The notes: generated by a model not told the origin, from the sequence alone. A stretch of 64,000 bases of DNA from Ignavibacteriaceae bacterium (GCA_013360295.1 JABWCL010000001.1:305124-369123); one strand, 5' to 3'; shown: positions 19,371 to 29,080, numbered from the stretch's first letter. Numbers and translations: made by a program.

Positions 19371-21996
19371 CTCTGCCTCCTAATAATCTGTCAACGATCA
19401 TACTGAATTCAATTCCGTAGAAAAGGTCAGGATTTCGTTTTTCCTGGCTTATTACCGTTCTTGAACTATTATATGTCCTTATAGCCGGTTCATCAAAAAG
19501 GTTGTTAACGTAAAATGAGACCTCAGCACCTGGAAAGAGGGATTTACTGACATTTATGCTGAATAGCCATTTATTGGGTTTTACCTTAACTTCAGTCGAG
19601 AACTCCCGATCAAGTTTCTGAGCTTCAGTTAAGGAATCCAGAGCAACCGGAGCAATGTTATAGTTTCTTGATCTTTCTGATAATAATTGCTCTGCTCTGA
19701 GTGTGATCCAAATCCCAAGAGGAGCAAGTGTGTATTTAACATAATAGTTTAGTTGTACCCTGTCTCTCCAGGTACTGCTCGAGGGATAAGTCCAGCCAAT
19801 CAATGTATCGCTGCCTTTGAACTGAACAATGTAATTCGGGAACTGCCCGAGCGAGAGCGTCGGGGTGCTGCTGTAATTTGTAACAGTCCCCGGGTAATAT
19901 GACCTGTTATATGCGCCAGTTACCTGGAACTCCATATTTAAAGGTTTGATCCTTGAGGTACGGAGCGAAAATTCGACACCTTTGTTTTCAGTCTTACCGG
20001 TATTCAACTGATATGATTTTGAATCAACGTAATAAATTGCTGAAGTATCTGAAGTAATTGCAAATACGGGTGATGGCCATCCTTCGGGTTCGTTCTTCCG
20101 GATCTTATAATAAGCTGAAACGGTCGCACCGAGCTGGTTGAAGAATTTATGATCATACGCAATTTCGAAGAGGCTTTCACGCGCTCCTTTAAGTTCAGGT
20201 TCGTGATTATTATACCTGAAATACTGTACAATTCCGTTCGTGGGATCCTTCCACTGCATCACAGTTTCAGGCGGATAAAGGGTGCTCATCGGCGGAGACT
20301 TTGAAGAAGCGCCTGCGCTGAACCTTAGCTGGTTTGTCTCAGATAAATAAATTAAAAGATTAAACCTGGGATTAAAGAAAGTGCCCTGATGAGAGTTCAC
20401 TAACTGTCCGTCTCCCCACAGTCCTGATAGATTGACTTTATATGGCCGGTACATTTCATACCTGAAGCCAAACATAAGGTTAAAATCGAATATAAGATTA
20501 CCTGTAACCTTGTGTTCGAGGTAAATACTTGTAAGCAACTGCCCGGGTATGTCATCAAATTTGTACGGGCGCCTTCCGGCATCAACACCATAATAACTTA
20601 GAAGAGTATCAAATAATACTCCGGGTCCGGTATTGACGTTATATTGCGGGTCAACACCGATCATAAACCTGTTAATAAAATCTCCGGTGAAAAAAACACG
20701 ATTATACTCCATTCTTCCACCAATGGTCCATTCGATGCCTTTTGTCTCAACCTTTCCGATGTAGTTGGATAAAGTGTCACCTGTCGGAAGAATGACGAAC
20801 TCTGTGCGCAGTCTGGATTTCATTGTGTTCTCACGGCGCATGGTCGTAAAGAAATTGAAGTCAACCACACTGACTTCATCTTCCGGTTTGAACTTTCCCC
20901 AGGAAGAATAGTTGATCGTAAAGCTGCGGTTGTAGTTCCTTGTCTTAAGTAAATCCCCTTTTGGTTCCTCTTCATCCCTAATGGTCTGATACATCAACTT
21001 ATTATTCCAGGATAGCGCCTTGTCAAAAAACTCAGCGGAGTGCGCGATCTGGCCAGTTAACCTAAGATACTCATCCCCATTAACCCGGATATCCCTGAGT
21101 GACTGTGCCGCGTTAACATTATAGCTCAGAGAGCCTTCGCCAACCACAAGACCACCGCCTAAGTTAGCTTCGCGTGTATCAGGATTATTTTTAACTTTTA
21201 ACCTGTGAGGTGCTGCGCCTATCCTGGTCGAAACATTAATGATCCCGGCAGTCACGTCACCATACCTCACTGAGGGTAAGCCGGTAATTATTTCCAGTCT
21301 TTCAATATTATCCGCGGGAATCGTCCTTAAATCAACACCACCTCCCATATTATTCCCGCCAAATTTTGATCCGCTCATTCTCTCAAACTGAAGATTCGCG
21401 TTATTTGAAACAGGCGCCCCATCAATAATCACAAGCGTGCCAAAAGCCGAAAGCGCATCATTTTCCTCTCCCCTTGTGGCAATCTGTGTGGTTTTACCCA
21501 GCCCGGGATTATCTGTTTTCTGAACGCCCGGAACAAGGTCTAAAACATCTTTTATACTGGATGCCTGGAAGTGTTCAATCTCACCGCTGGTAATCACGGT
21601 CTTAGTATTCACATCCTTAGGGAGAAGTTCAGTCGTCCCGATCACTTCAATTCCGCCGATCGTAAAGGTGGTAGACTTCAGTTTGATATTTAACTCTTTA
21701 TTTTCTGAAGGTTTCAATTCAACATCGGTAATAAATTTTTCATAACCGACGAAAGTTACCTCAAGCCTATATTTTCCAGGCTTTATGTTCCGGATCACAT
21801 ATTGTCCGTCAAAATCGCTTGATGCACCCAAACCAGTTCCGCGAAGGATAATATTCGCCCCGATAAGTGGGTCTTTGGATTCATCTGTGATTTTACCTTT
21901 AAGGAGTGCTCTGGATTGTGGCAGTAAGTCGGAATTAAATACTATTAAAAATAATAAGAATAAAAGAAAAGAAAAGGAGGTGTAGCAATTTCTCAT
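19354..21996 (-). CDS. TonB-dependent receptor with carboxypeptidase-like N-domain, copy 2
   Basis: An 880-residue outer-membrane receptor. A signal peptide (1-27, ending LLPQ) is followed by a carboxypeptidase-regulatory-like domain (about 30-115, with GANIILRGTGLGA), a plug domain (about 130-265, with IDGAPVSNNAN and ITGLPSVRYGDVTAG) and the barrel. Unlike copy 1, it has an insertion in the plug rich in Gly and Asn (FGGNNMGGG) and a C-terminal extension (LLGGRDVEED) beyond the expected last strand. It is the first gene of a tight three-gene cassette and faces cstA across a 236-base divergent region. The ligand is unknown. Confidence 0.88.
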   Translation of the reverse strand: MRNCYTSFSFLLFLLFLIVFNSDLLPQSRALLKGKITDESKDPLIGANIILRGTGLGASSDFDGQYVIRNIKPGKYRLEVTFVGYEKFITDVELKPSENKELNIKLKSTTFTIGGIEVIGTTELLPKDVNTKTVITSGEIEHFQASSIKDVLDLVPGVQKTDNPGLGKTTQIATRGEENDALSAFGTLVIIDGAPVSNNANLQFERMSGSKFGGNNMGGGVDLRTIPADNIERLEIITGLPSVRYGDVTAGIINVSTRIGAAPHRLKVKNNPDTREANLGGGLVVGEGSLSYNVNAAQSLRDIRVNGDEYLRLTGQIAHSAEFFDKALSWNNKLMYQTIRDEEEPKGDLLKTRNYNRSFTINYSSWGKFKPEDEVSVVDFNFFTTMRRENTMKSRLRTEFVILPTGDTLSNYIGKVETKGIEWTIGGRMEYNRVFFTGDFINRFMIGVDPQYNVNTGPGVLFDTLLSYYGVDAGRRPYKFDDIPGQLLTSIYLEHKVTGNLIFDFNLMFGFRYEMYRPYKVNLSGLWGDGQLVNSHQGTFFNPRFNLLIYLSETNQLRFSAGASSKSPPMSTLYPPETVMQWKDPTNGIVQYFRYNNHEPELKGARESLFEIAYDHKFFNQLGATVSAYYKIRKNEPEGWPSPVFAITSDTSAIYYVDSKSYQLNTGKTENKGVEFSLRTSRIKPLNMEFQVTGAYNRSYYPGTVTNYSSTPTLSLGQFPNYIVQFKGSDTLIGWTYPSSSTWRDRVQLNYYVKYTLAPLGIWITLRAEQLLSERSRNYNIAPVALDSLTEAQKLDREFSTEVKVKPNKWLFSINVSKSLFPGAEVSFYVNNLFDEPAIRTYNSSRTVISQEKRNPDLFYGIEFSMIVDRLLGGRDVEED

Positions 21997-22232
21997 ATGG
22001 TCGCTAGATGTCTATGTTTAAGAAAAAGCAGTTTTTACTTCCGGGTTTATCCGGCGGGTCAAAACGGTAAATATCAACGTACATGAAATAAATCTAAATA
22101 ATAGAAAATTATCATATTAATGTAAAGATTTCTTTAAATAATATCCAAGTATTTATTAATTTTTATAAATAATTATTAGACACTTTATTACTGCTTCAGG
22201 TTTATCGTAAATCGTCAGAATTAATAAAAATC
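21997..22232. promoter_or_regulatory. Divergent intergenic region, receptor cassette / cstA
   Basis: These 236 bases separate a minus-strand receptor operon from the plus-strand cstA gene and must hold both promoters. The right half is very AT-rich (runs such as AATTTTTATAAATAATTATTAG). I see no convincing operator repeat and no unambiguous Bacteroidota-type promoter, so this is placed by gene layout only. Confidence 0.45.
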
Positions 22233-23969
22233 ATGAATATTTTTGCTTTCCTGCTTATCGCCCTCGGCGCGTTCCTTTTAGCCGCAAAATACTACGCAGC
22301 TTTTATAGCGAAAGTTCTCGGCGTTGATGATAAGAATCCGACCCCCGCTCATACAAAAAATGACGGCAGAGACTACGTCCCAACCAAGAACTACATTGTT
22401 TTCGCACATCACTTTTCTGCAATCGCGGGGGCAGGGCCAATAATCGGACCGACTATGGCAATTCTGTATGGTGTCGTACCCGCGTGGTTGTGGATTGTTA
22501 TCGGAGGAATATTTTTTGGCGCGGTTCATGACTTTACCTCGCTCTTTATCAGTATGAGGGAAGGGGGAAAATCAATGGCTGAAATCGCGAGGAAGACCCT
22601 TGGTAAATCTGGTTTTAACTTGTTTATCTTTTTCACGATTGTTATGATGGTGCTGGTGACGTCATCTTTTCTTAGCGCCACCGCTATTTCCCTGACTTCT
22701 ATCTGGCCGCTAGCAAAAATCGGAGTTACCGGTACTGATACAATTCTGAAAACAGAAATGATAAACGGAGAATTATACGGACATATTGGAGGAATAGCCT
22801 CTACTTCGGTGATATTTATTACTATCTGTTCCCCGCTTCTGGGATGGCTTTTGTACAAAAAAGGTATTAACACAATCCTCGCTTATGCTTTAGCATCATT
22901 GATCTGTACGGTTTCGGTTGTACTTGGTATCGAGTTCCCTATCTCACTTCAACCCACAGCCTGGATGATAATTATATCTATTTATGTTCTGATCGCTTCT
23001 GGTACACCTGTCTGGATGATACTGATGCCACGAGACTTTATTAATGTTCAGATACTTTATGGTGGTATCCTCCTAATGGCAGCATCTTTAATAGTTACGG
23101 GAAGTATGGGCGCACAGATCACTATGCCATCGTTTAATCTGGAGGAAGGGATTAAAAGTCTTGGTCTGATCTGGCCGATGATGTTTATCACTATCGCTTG
23201 CGGCGCGATATCGGGTTTTCACTCATTGGTAGCCGGCGGCACAACTGGTAAACAGCTTTCAAAAGAGACGGATTCCAGGAAGGTAGGGTTCAATGCAATG
23301 TTACTCGAATCTGTCTTAGCCCTGTGCGTATTGCTGGCTGTAGCGACAGGATTAAGCTTTATTGATTATAAATCAATCGTCTGGCCAAGCGATCCGGCAG
23401 TGAAATCTAATCCGATCCTGGGGTTCTCGCTGGCAGCAGGGCATCTGTTCCATAATGGACTTGGAATTCCCGTCACGTTGGGCACTGTCTTCGGTATTCT
23501 ACTGGTGGAGGGTTTTGTCATAACAACATTGGATGCCGCGGTAAGGTTAAACAGATATCTATTTGAAGAATTGTGGCAGATCGTCTTTCAAAATCCGCCT
23601 GCATTTCTGATGAACTACTGGTTCAATTCGGCACTCTCTGTCTTTCTTATGTGGATACTTGCATACTCGAATGCGTTCAATGCATTGTGGCCAATCTTCG
23701 GCACTGCGAACCAATTGCTCGCAGCGCTTGGATTACTGGCAGTCTCGAGCTGGCTTCTGCTGAAGAGTAAGAAGTACTTCTTCGTTTTATTTCCGGCACT
23801 GTTTATGATCGCAACCACCTTTGTTTCGCTAATAATACTTCTTGATAAATATATCAGTGCCGGACAGTATTCGCTCATATTGACAGATATTTTACTGTTG
23901 GTACTTTCCGTTAGTACAGGAGTATTGGTATTCCGTAAATTTGTTAATTTCCGTAAAGCGGAAATGTAA
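22233..23969 (+). CDS. cstA: CstA family peptide/pyruvate transporter
   Basis: A 578-residue inner-membrane protein with many hydrophobic segments, opening with AKYYAAFIAKVLGVDD and PTKNYIVFAHHFSAIAGAGPIIGP, the hallmark start of CstA/BtsT proteins. Further family motifs include GAVHDF, GFHSLVAGGTTGKQL and TLDAAVRLNRY. Homologues take up peptides or pyruvate when carbon is scarce. At 578 residues it is the shorter form, compared with about 700 in Escherichia coli CstA. Its place next to secreted peptidases would fit peptide uptake, but that is inferred. It has its own promoter region and precedes an exported cyclophilin. Confidence 0.9.
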   Translation: MNIFAFLLIALGAFLLAAKYYAAFIAKVLGVDDKNPTPAHTKNDGRDYVPTKNYIVFAHHFSAIAGAGPIIGPTMAILYGVVPAWLWIVIGGIFFGAVHDFTSLFISMREGGKSMAEIARKTLGKSGFNLFIFFTIVMMVLVTSSFLSATAISLTSIWPLAKIGVTGTDTILKTEMINGELYGHIGGIASTSVIFITICSPLLGWLLYKKGINTILAYALASLICTVSVVLGIEFPISLQPTAWMIIISIYVLIASGTPVWMILMPRDFINVQILYGGILLMAASLIVTGSMGAQITMPSFNLEEGIKSLGLIWPMMFITIACGAISGFHSLVAGGTTGKQLSKETDSRKVGFNAMLLESVLALCVLLAVATGLSFIDYKSIVWPSDPAVKSNPILGFSLAAGHLFHNGLGIPVTLGTVFGILLVEGFVITTLDAAVRLNRYLFEELWQIVFQNPPAFLMNYWFNSALSVFLMWILAYSNAFNALWPIFGTANQLLAALGLLAVSSWLLLKSKKYFFVLFPALFMIATTFVSLIILLDKYISAGQYSLILTDILLLVLSVSTGVLVFRKFVNFRKAEM

Positions 23970-24010
23970 ATCAGGTATTTTTTTCAATATTAATTTCCTC
24001 CGGAGAATCT

Positions 24011-25450
24011 ATGAAGCGGTGGCACTTATTTTTAATTTTGACGGCACTTTTTATGTGCTCATCCTTATATGCACAATTCGCAAAACCCAGATATAATATC
24101 AGATGTGTACGTGAAGGGGTTTTCCTTGGTGATATTAAAGTTGAACTCTTTCCGCTCGTAGCCCCCCTGCATACCAGAAATTTTGACAGCCTGGTAACGA
24201 TCCAGTTTTATGATTCAACAGCATTTCACAGGGTTGTGCCAAACTTTGTTATTCAGGGAGGAGATCCAAATTCCCGTCATGGCGACCCCAGCACCTGGGG
24301 GTATGGCGACTCAAGTCAGATAAGTATCCCCGCTGAATTCAGCAATATAATCCATGCCAGAGGTACCCTCGGGGCAGCCCGGGATGCGAATATCAATAGC
24401 GCTAATTCACAGTTCTTTGTAAACCTTATCGAAAACAGCGGCCTGAACGGATTATACACAGTCTACGGTAAAGTATATGAAGGTATGGATATTGTTGATT
24501 CCATCGCACTCTCACCGCGCGTTCCCGGCACTGAAAGGCCGGTAAAAAAGATTGAGATGTTCATAACACATATTGGATACAACAATAACGTACCGGCAGT
24601 CCCCGTTCCTTCATCTCCGCCTGACGGATTTTCCGGTGCCACTGGCGGATTACTTTTTGAGTGGCCTGAAATACCCGAGGCTGTATTGTACAAATTGCAA
24701 GTCGCACTTGATTCGGGTTTCACAAATTTGGTTTATAATAATAGTATCGGAAGAAATATTACGACGATTGGTTCATTCGAGCAAGGACTCAAAAAACATT
24801 ACTGGAGGGTTGCATCAAATAATGGAGGGAGCTTGAGTGGTTATTCCCCAGTAAGAACATTTACAACCGGAATAAAACCTCCGACTCTCATCTCTCCGCC
24901 AGACAGTGCGGAAGGAGTAAGTATCAATCCACAATTCAGCTGGGAAGAACTTCCCGGCGCGGTAGGATACAGGTTTCAATTAGCGACATCTCCTTCATTT
25001 TTTGGTTCAGCTTTGATAATAAACCAGTTGATTACCGGGGTTAATTATTCAGTTTTTAATCTTGCTCCTAATAAACGGTATTATTGGCGAGTAAGGGGTA
25101 TTGCATCTGCATATGAAGGTCCTTTATCAGCGACCCGTACATTTATGACTGCAGGCGCGTCAGATGCCGGAGATGAAAGTATTCCCGGCCAAACTAAGCT
25201 TTTGCAGAATTACCCTAATCCTTTCAATCCGGAAACGAATATTGACTTTCAGATCGCAGAACCCGGATATGTTAAAATTGAGATTTTCAGTTTATTGGGT
25301 GAAAATGTCGCTACAGTCGCGGATGGGGAATATTCCGAAGGCAGGCATAGTATTAAATTCAATGCCGGGTATTTACCAACCGGAGGATACATTTATAAGC
25401 TTACTACGAACCATTTTTCCGATAAGAAATTAATGCTGTTAGTGAAATAA
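24011..25450 (+). CDS. Secreted cyclophilin-type peptidyl-prolyl isomerase with T9SS domain
   Basis: A 479-residue protein with a signal peptide (1-21, ending LYAQ). The cyclophilin domain (about 25-185) contains FHRVVPNFVIQGGDP, RGTLGAARD and NSQFFVNL, so the catalytic Arg and the substrate-pocket residues are present. Two fibronectin type III-like modules follow (about 195-290 and 295-380; each has YWRV). The C-terminus is a T9SS type A sorting domain (NYPNPFNPETNI, FSLLGENV, GGYIYKL). It should speed proline isomerisation in proteins outside the cell. The start has TCCGGAG upstream and lies 41 bases after cstA. A cyclophilin carrying its own T9SS signal is unusual. Confidence 0.88.
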   Translation: MKRWHLFLILTALFMCSSLYAQFAKPRYNIRCVREGVFLGDIKVELFPLVAPLHTRNFDSLVTIQFYDSTAFHRVVPNFVIQGGDPNSRHGDPSTWGYGDSSQISIPAEFSNIIHARGTLGAARDANINSANSQFFVNLIENSGLNGLYTVYGKVYEGMDIVDSIALSPRVPGTERPVKKIEMFITHIGYNNNVPAVPVPSSPPDGFSGATGGLLFEWPEIPEAVLYKLQVALDSGFTNLVYNNSIGRNITTIGSFEQGLKKHYWRVASNNGGSLSGYSPVRTFTTGIKPPTLISPPDSAEGVSINPQFSWEELPGAVGYRFQLATSPSFFGSALIINQLITGVNYSVFNLAPNKRYYWRVRGIASAYEGPLSATRTFMTAGASDAGDESIPGQTKLLQNYPNPFNPETNIDFQIAEPGYVKIEIFSLLGENVATVADGEYSEGRHSIKFNAGYLPTGGYIYKLTTNHFSDKKLMLLVK

Positions 25451-25645
25451 TGAATTATTAATAAGCATAATATAGTTAACTGGGAAGGTGTAAAATTTTA
25501 ATTGCATTCGTCTTTTTAAGTTATTAATTTTAAAATCATAATTTAGGTTTTCCCCTGCCTGGGGAAATTGCCGGTTAACTTGTATAGCGTTCGTCACCGG
25601 CAATCCATACTCATTGGCATAATTTTTAATATGAAAGGAAAGATT

Positions 25646-26290
25646 ATGAACTTCTCTCACTACAGACTGACCGCAATTCTATTGCTTATCTTAACGCTCT
25701 CAATCTACTCTCAAAATGTTTCAGGTGTCTACGCTACCGATTTTGGTAAGATGACTCTTCATCAGAACGGAAATAGTGTAACCGGTACTTACGAACATTC
25801 TTCCGGGAAAATTGAAGGAACCCTAAATGGGACCACACTTACCGGCAGATGGAAACAATCAAATGGCAGCGGAAAATTCATTTTTAATTTCAAAACAGAT
25901 TTTTCTGATTTCACCGGGAAATGGGGATATAATGAAGAGACTCCCACGGGATCCTGGAACGGAAAAAGAACAGGGGCTCCCATCAGCACTGAAAAATCAA
26001 AGCCGGTTAAAGAAGAACCCGAAGTGCTTAATGTCTCAGGCGTTTACATTTCTGATTTCGGAGATCTCCTCATTAAGCAATCAGGACAAAACATAACAGG
26101 TACCTACCCCCACTCCAACGGCAGGATTGAAGGATCGCTTAACGGCCGAACACTCTCCGGCCGGTGGTACCAGGATAACGGCACGGGTAAGCTTGAATTT
26201 AACTTTAATGAGGATGCTACCGCATTCACGGGTAAATGGGGATATAACGAAGCCACCCCATCAGGAACGTGGAATGGAAGAAAGAAGTAA
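25646..26290 (+). CDS. Secreted protein of two tandem beta-rich modules, unknown function
   Basis: A 214-residue exported protein. I chose the ATG at 25646, which has AAAGGA in front and gives a signal peptide ending IYSQ; an ATG at 25631 is possible. After the signal, one module of about 85 residues occurs twice. Each begins NVSGVY and runs through TGTY, G-x-I-E-G, LTGRW or LSGRW, FTGKWGYNE and GSWNGK or GTWNGR. A Lys/Pro-rich spacer (STEKSKPVKEEPE) separates them. I do not recognise a named family; the pattern suggests a small lipocalin-like or META-like beta barrel. There is no sorting domain, so it is probably periplasmic. A terminator follows. Confidence 0.75.
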   Translation: MNFSHYRLTAILLLILTLSIYSQNVSGVYATDFGKMTLHQNGNSVTGTYEHSSGKIEGTLNGTTLTGRWKQSNGSGKFIFNFKTDFSDFTGKWGYNEETPTGSWNGKRTGAPISTEKSKPVKEEPEVLNVSGVYISDFGDLLIKQSGQNITGTYPHSNGRIEGSLNGRTLSGRWYQDNGTGKLEFNFNEDATAFTGKWGYNEATPSGTWNGRKK

Positions 26291-26337
26291 AGAAGCAAGC
26301 CTCCCCTATCACTGCTTTAAGAGAAATATTTCATCCG

Positions 26338-26368
26338 AAAGAAGCTGCCTCAATGCGCAGCTTTTTTT
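26338..26368 (+). terminator. Rho-independent terminator after the tandem-module gene
   Basis: A stem AAGCTGC (26342-26348) / GCAGCTT (26357-26363) with a short loop is followed directly by seven T residues. It lies 48 bases after the stop of the plus-strand gene and should end that transcript. Confidence 0.85.
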
Positions 26369-26662
26369 CTGATGACATCAAGCGTGACAGTTCGTGAAGT
26401 ATATATATTTCTAAATAAAATTGCGATTTTGGATTGTTTTTGAAGGGTGAGAAGGCGAATATTTAAATCCTTTGTGAGCGTTTGCTACAGAAATGTTACA
26501 AATAGGATTGTTCTGAAAAATATAATTTGTAATTACACTCTTAAGATAACCGTTTCTCGGTTACAAAGAAAGTCTGAATTTGGTCCCCTTGTCTTAGTTA
26601 TCTGGATTTTTCAATAAGCTCCTTAATAATCAGATGTGTTCGTGACAAATATTGATTATAAT
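26369..26662. other. Intergenic region without a recognised gene
   Basis: The rest of this convergent gap is AT-rich. It holds a small inverted repeat (AACCG-TTTCT-CGGTT near 26549-26563) that could be a weak terminator for the minus-strand gene that ends at 26663. No open frame with a start and ribosome site is convincing. Confidence 0.4.
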
Positions 26663-27898
26663 TTAGAATAAGAATAGATATACGAAATAAATCCCCCCAA
26701 TCAAAATCTGATACGGAAGCCAGATATATTGTGCCTGATTTCGGGATACTACCGGTGATAATAGCAGGATTGCCATACTGACCATCGGCAACAAATGCCG
26801 TTCAGAGGGAATTTTGTTTATCACGAAGGCAATAAGCATCATTATGAAACACGCAAGCAATAAGGGATTCTGCTTATAGTTATTCAGGCTGATTACATAG
26901 ATGGCGACTAATCCTGTAAAAATAAAAAAAGATTTCGTCATAACACCGATAATCTCATTAGATCCACTTAGTTTTTCCAGCGCATTGAAAGACATCCCTG
27001 TCATCCCGCCTGCTTTTGGTATGCTTACCCATTCGGGGAAAAAGAAAATTGCAATAATGATGCTAACTGGAATGATCGTAATTAAATATTTCCTGCTGAT
27101 TTGTTTTACTGATGCTAACACTACCGGCAGGGATACGATCCCCATCACTGTCAGAACCGCACTCATATTCTCAAATCTGAACTCTACCCCCCAGTTTCTG
27201 TATGCCGGATGAGTTAGTCCACCCCAAAGAATTAACAGAAACAATACCGGAGTAATTGACAGAGCTAGAATTAATAATGATCCTGCAATTTCTCTCTTTA
27301 CATCATTCCGTCCTATCGCCCAGACAATTTTCATTAATGGGACCGCAAAAAGAACAAGATAGAACTGCTGAGATAAAACTGCCATACTAAGTGAAAGACC
27401 GGCAAGGAATCTATTACTTAACCCTTCTCCCCTGATTGTCAAAAGAAATAGAAAGAAAAATATCAATCCATAAATGGACATATGATAAGTAAATGAGGGT
27501 TTTAAGAAGTATGGATAAAAAAAGAGGATAAGTGCGAAAATAAAAGACTCAGAACGCGTATTTTTAATCAGAAGTATAAAAAGTATAATCGTAACTAGCG
27601 AGATCAGGAGATTCTGCATTCGCACACTTTTTAGATTTGGTTCAATCTTTATTATCCTATGCACCAAGGCGGTTATCAGATATGGAAGCGGTGTACTCGC
27701 CGATTTATATTCCACCCCCTTTATTACATCAATAATATTTTGATGATACATACTCTTCGCCGTCGGGATGTGTGACCCCTCCTCATCAATATGAGTTTTA
27801 TTTGATTGAACGGCAATAAATCCAAGCACGGCATAGCAAATTATCAGGATTAAGAAAATTACTCTTTTATTTCCCAAGTAACCCCCTGTTAATCTCAT
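26663..27898 (-). CDS. Multi-pass membrane protein, GT-C glycosyltransferase-like
   Basis: A 411-residue protein with about ten hydrophobic segments. Between the first two, an outward loop carries NKTHIDEEGSHIP, an acidic Asp-Glu pair in the position typical of GT-C transferases (ALG10 and relatives). It is followed by STPLPYLITAL, comparable to the TTPPG motif there. A late PSERHLLP segment also fits that group. Such enzymes transfer a sugar from a lipid donor outside the membrane. The frame overlaps the previous gene by 32 bases; a TTG at 27877, just before that gene's stop, is an alternative start. Family membership is moderate, substrate unknown. Confidence 0.55.
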   Translation of the reverse strand: MRLTGGYLGNKRVIFLILIICYAVLGFIAVQSNKTHIDEEGSHIPTAKSMYHQNIIDVIKGVEYKSASTPLPYLITALVHRIIKIEPNLKSVRMQNLLISLVTIILFILLIKNTRSESFIFALILFFYPYFLKPSFTYHMSIYGLIFFFLFLLTIRGEGLSNRFLAGLSLSMAVLSQQFYLVLFAVPLMKIVWAIGRNDVKREIAGSLLILALSITPVLFLLILWGGLTHPAYRNWGVEFRFENMSAVLTVMGIVSLPVVLASVKQISRKYLITIIPVSIIIAIFFFPEWVSIPKAGGMTGMSFNALEKLSGSNEIIGVMTKSFFIFTGLVAIYVISLNNYKQNPLLLACFIMMLIAFVINKIPSERHLLPMVSMAILLLSPVVSRNQAQYIWLPYQILIGGIYFVYLFLF

Positions 27899-28874
27899 TT
27901 ATAAGTGCGGAAGCAGCAATTTGATGACCCTTTGCATTCCAGTGCCCGTCGTTGGGGAATGCATAGCCATTACTTTTATTGAATACCGGTGTCAGGTCGA
28001 TAAATTTAATTTGGTTTTTCTCGGTTATTTTTTGAAGGGCTTTACGATGTCCTTCAGGCATTGGGATGGCAATGACAATTAATTCAGCATTATCCGTGGA
28101 AACACGTTTTTTGAGGTCAAGTAATATTTTTTGAGTTATCACTGAAGCGTTATCCAGAACAAGGTCCTCATAGGAAAACGATTGAACGTTAACAAAGGAA
28201 AGCCGTTTTAATATGAAGGATAATAAATACGAACGTCCGGACAGGAACTTTCTTAAGCGCTGATAAGACGTTAATTGCGGGACAGGCACATTCTGCAGAA
28301 TAAGACTATCTCCTGAATACTCGAAGTATGGTTTGTTATACCAGTAAATTCTATCCACAGTATTACCAAGGAAATCATTCTCACAAAAAAGTAAAACAAC
28401 AGCATCAGGTTTATATTTATACCCCGCCGCTTTGTAGTACAGCAACTGCTGGTCTGTACTGTAGCCCGCAACGGAACTATTTATAAATTCAAGGGTATCA
28501 ATCTCTCTTTCGATTACTTCTGTAAACCGGTCCTTCTTATCAATCCAGAATCCCCACCCGAATGAATCTCCCAGCAATAACATCCGATATTTGGGATTCC
28601 TCTCATAACCAATTTCATCGTCACGCAGTCCGTGTTGATTAATTGAAATCGTGACATCCTCATCAGCAAATCTCTGTGTTCCGGTCATCCCCTGCTGGTG
28701 AGACCAACCGAGCAGAGAGTCATATCTCCAGAACTGGCGTGTTTGATTACCTACTGGGATATATTCCGGAAAAAACATCCTGATTGCTAGCTCGAGAACT
28801 AAAAATACAATGATAAAAAGCAGGAAGTTTACAAGGATGACTGCAGCAATTTTATGTCGTTTTTTGAGTGCCAC
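27867..28874 (-). CDS. Membrane-anchored SGNH/GDSL hydrolase
   Basis: A 335-residue protein with one N-terminal membrane segment (about 8-30) and a periplasmic SGNH hydrolase domain. LLLGDSFGWGF (about residue 105) gives the catalytic Ser; FCENDF supplies the Asn block; DGHWNAKGH near 310 gives the Asp/His pair. Proteins of this type (AlgX-, DltD- and acyl-esterase-like) add or remove acyl groups on polysaccharides. It precedes the GT-C-like gene, so it probably modifies an exported glycan. The start is GTG and no strong ribosome site is seen. Confidence 0.8.
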   Translation of the reverse strand: MALKKRHKIAAVILVNFLLFIIVFLVLELAIRMFFPEYIPVGNQTRQFWRYDSLLGWSHQQGMTGTQRFADEDVTISINQHGLRDDEIGYERNPKYRMLLLGDSFGWGFWIDKKDRFTEVIEREIDTLEFINSSVAGYSTDQQLLYYKAAGYKYKPDAVVLLFCENDFLGNTVDRIYWYNKPYFEYSGDSLILQNVPVPQLTSYQRLRKFLSGRSYLLSFILKRLSFVNVQSFSYEDLVLDNASVITQKILLDLKKRVSTDNAELIVIAIPMPEGHRKALQKITEKNQIKFIDLTPVFNKSNGYAFPNDGHWNAKGHQIAASALINEINRGLLGK

Positions 28875-28993
28875 CGGATAAAGGATGTAATGGTGAATAA
28901 AAATAAATTGAAATCAATAGAAATTACGAATTTTTAAGTATTTTTGTATTTACGTTTTGTGTGTGTTCTATCCCCATTACATCTAGATGTCGT

Positions 28994-29027
28994 GACATTC
29001 GTCACTTCTCGTGATATGACGAACGTC
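28994..29027. promoter_or_regulatory. Inverted repeat between divergent polysaccharide genes
   Basis: GACATTCGTCA (28994-29004) and TGACGAACGTC (29017-29027) match as an inverted repeat with one mismatch and a 12-base spacer. It sits in the 206-base gap between the divergent SGNH hydrolase and sugar transferase genes. It could be a dimeric regulator site for both promoters or a leader hairpin; nothing identifies the regulator. Confidence 0.45.
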
Positions 29028-29080
29028 TATATTACCACGTGCTTTTAATGTAATATCAACAATTATAGCTTTTATAAAAA

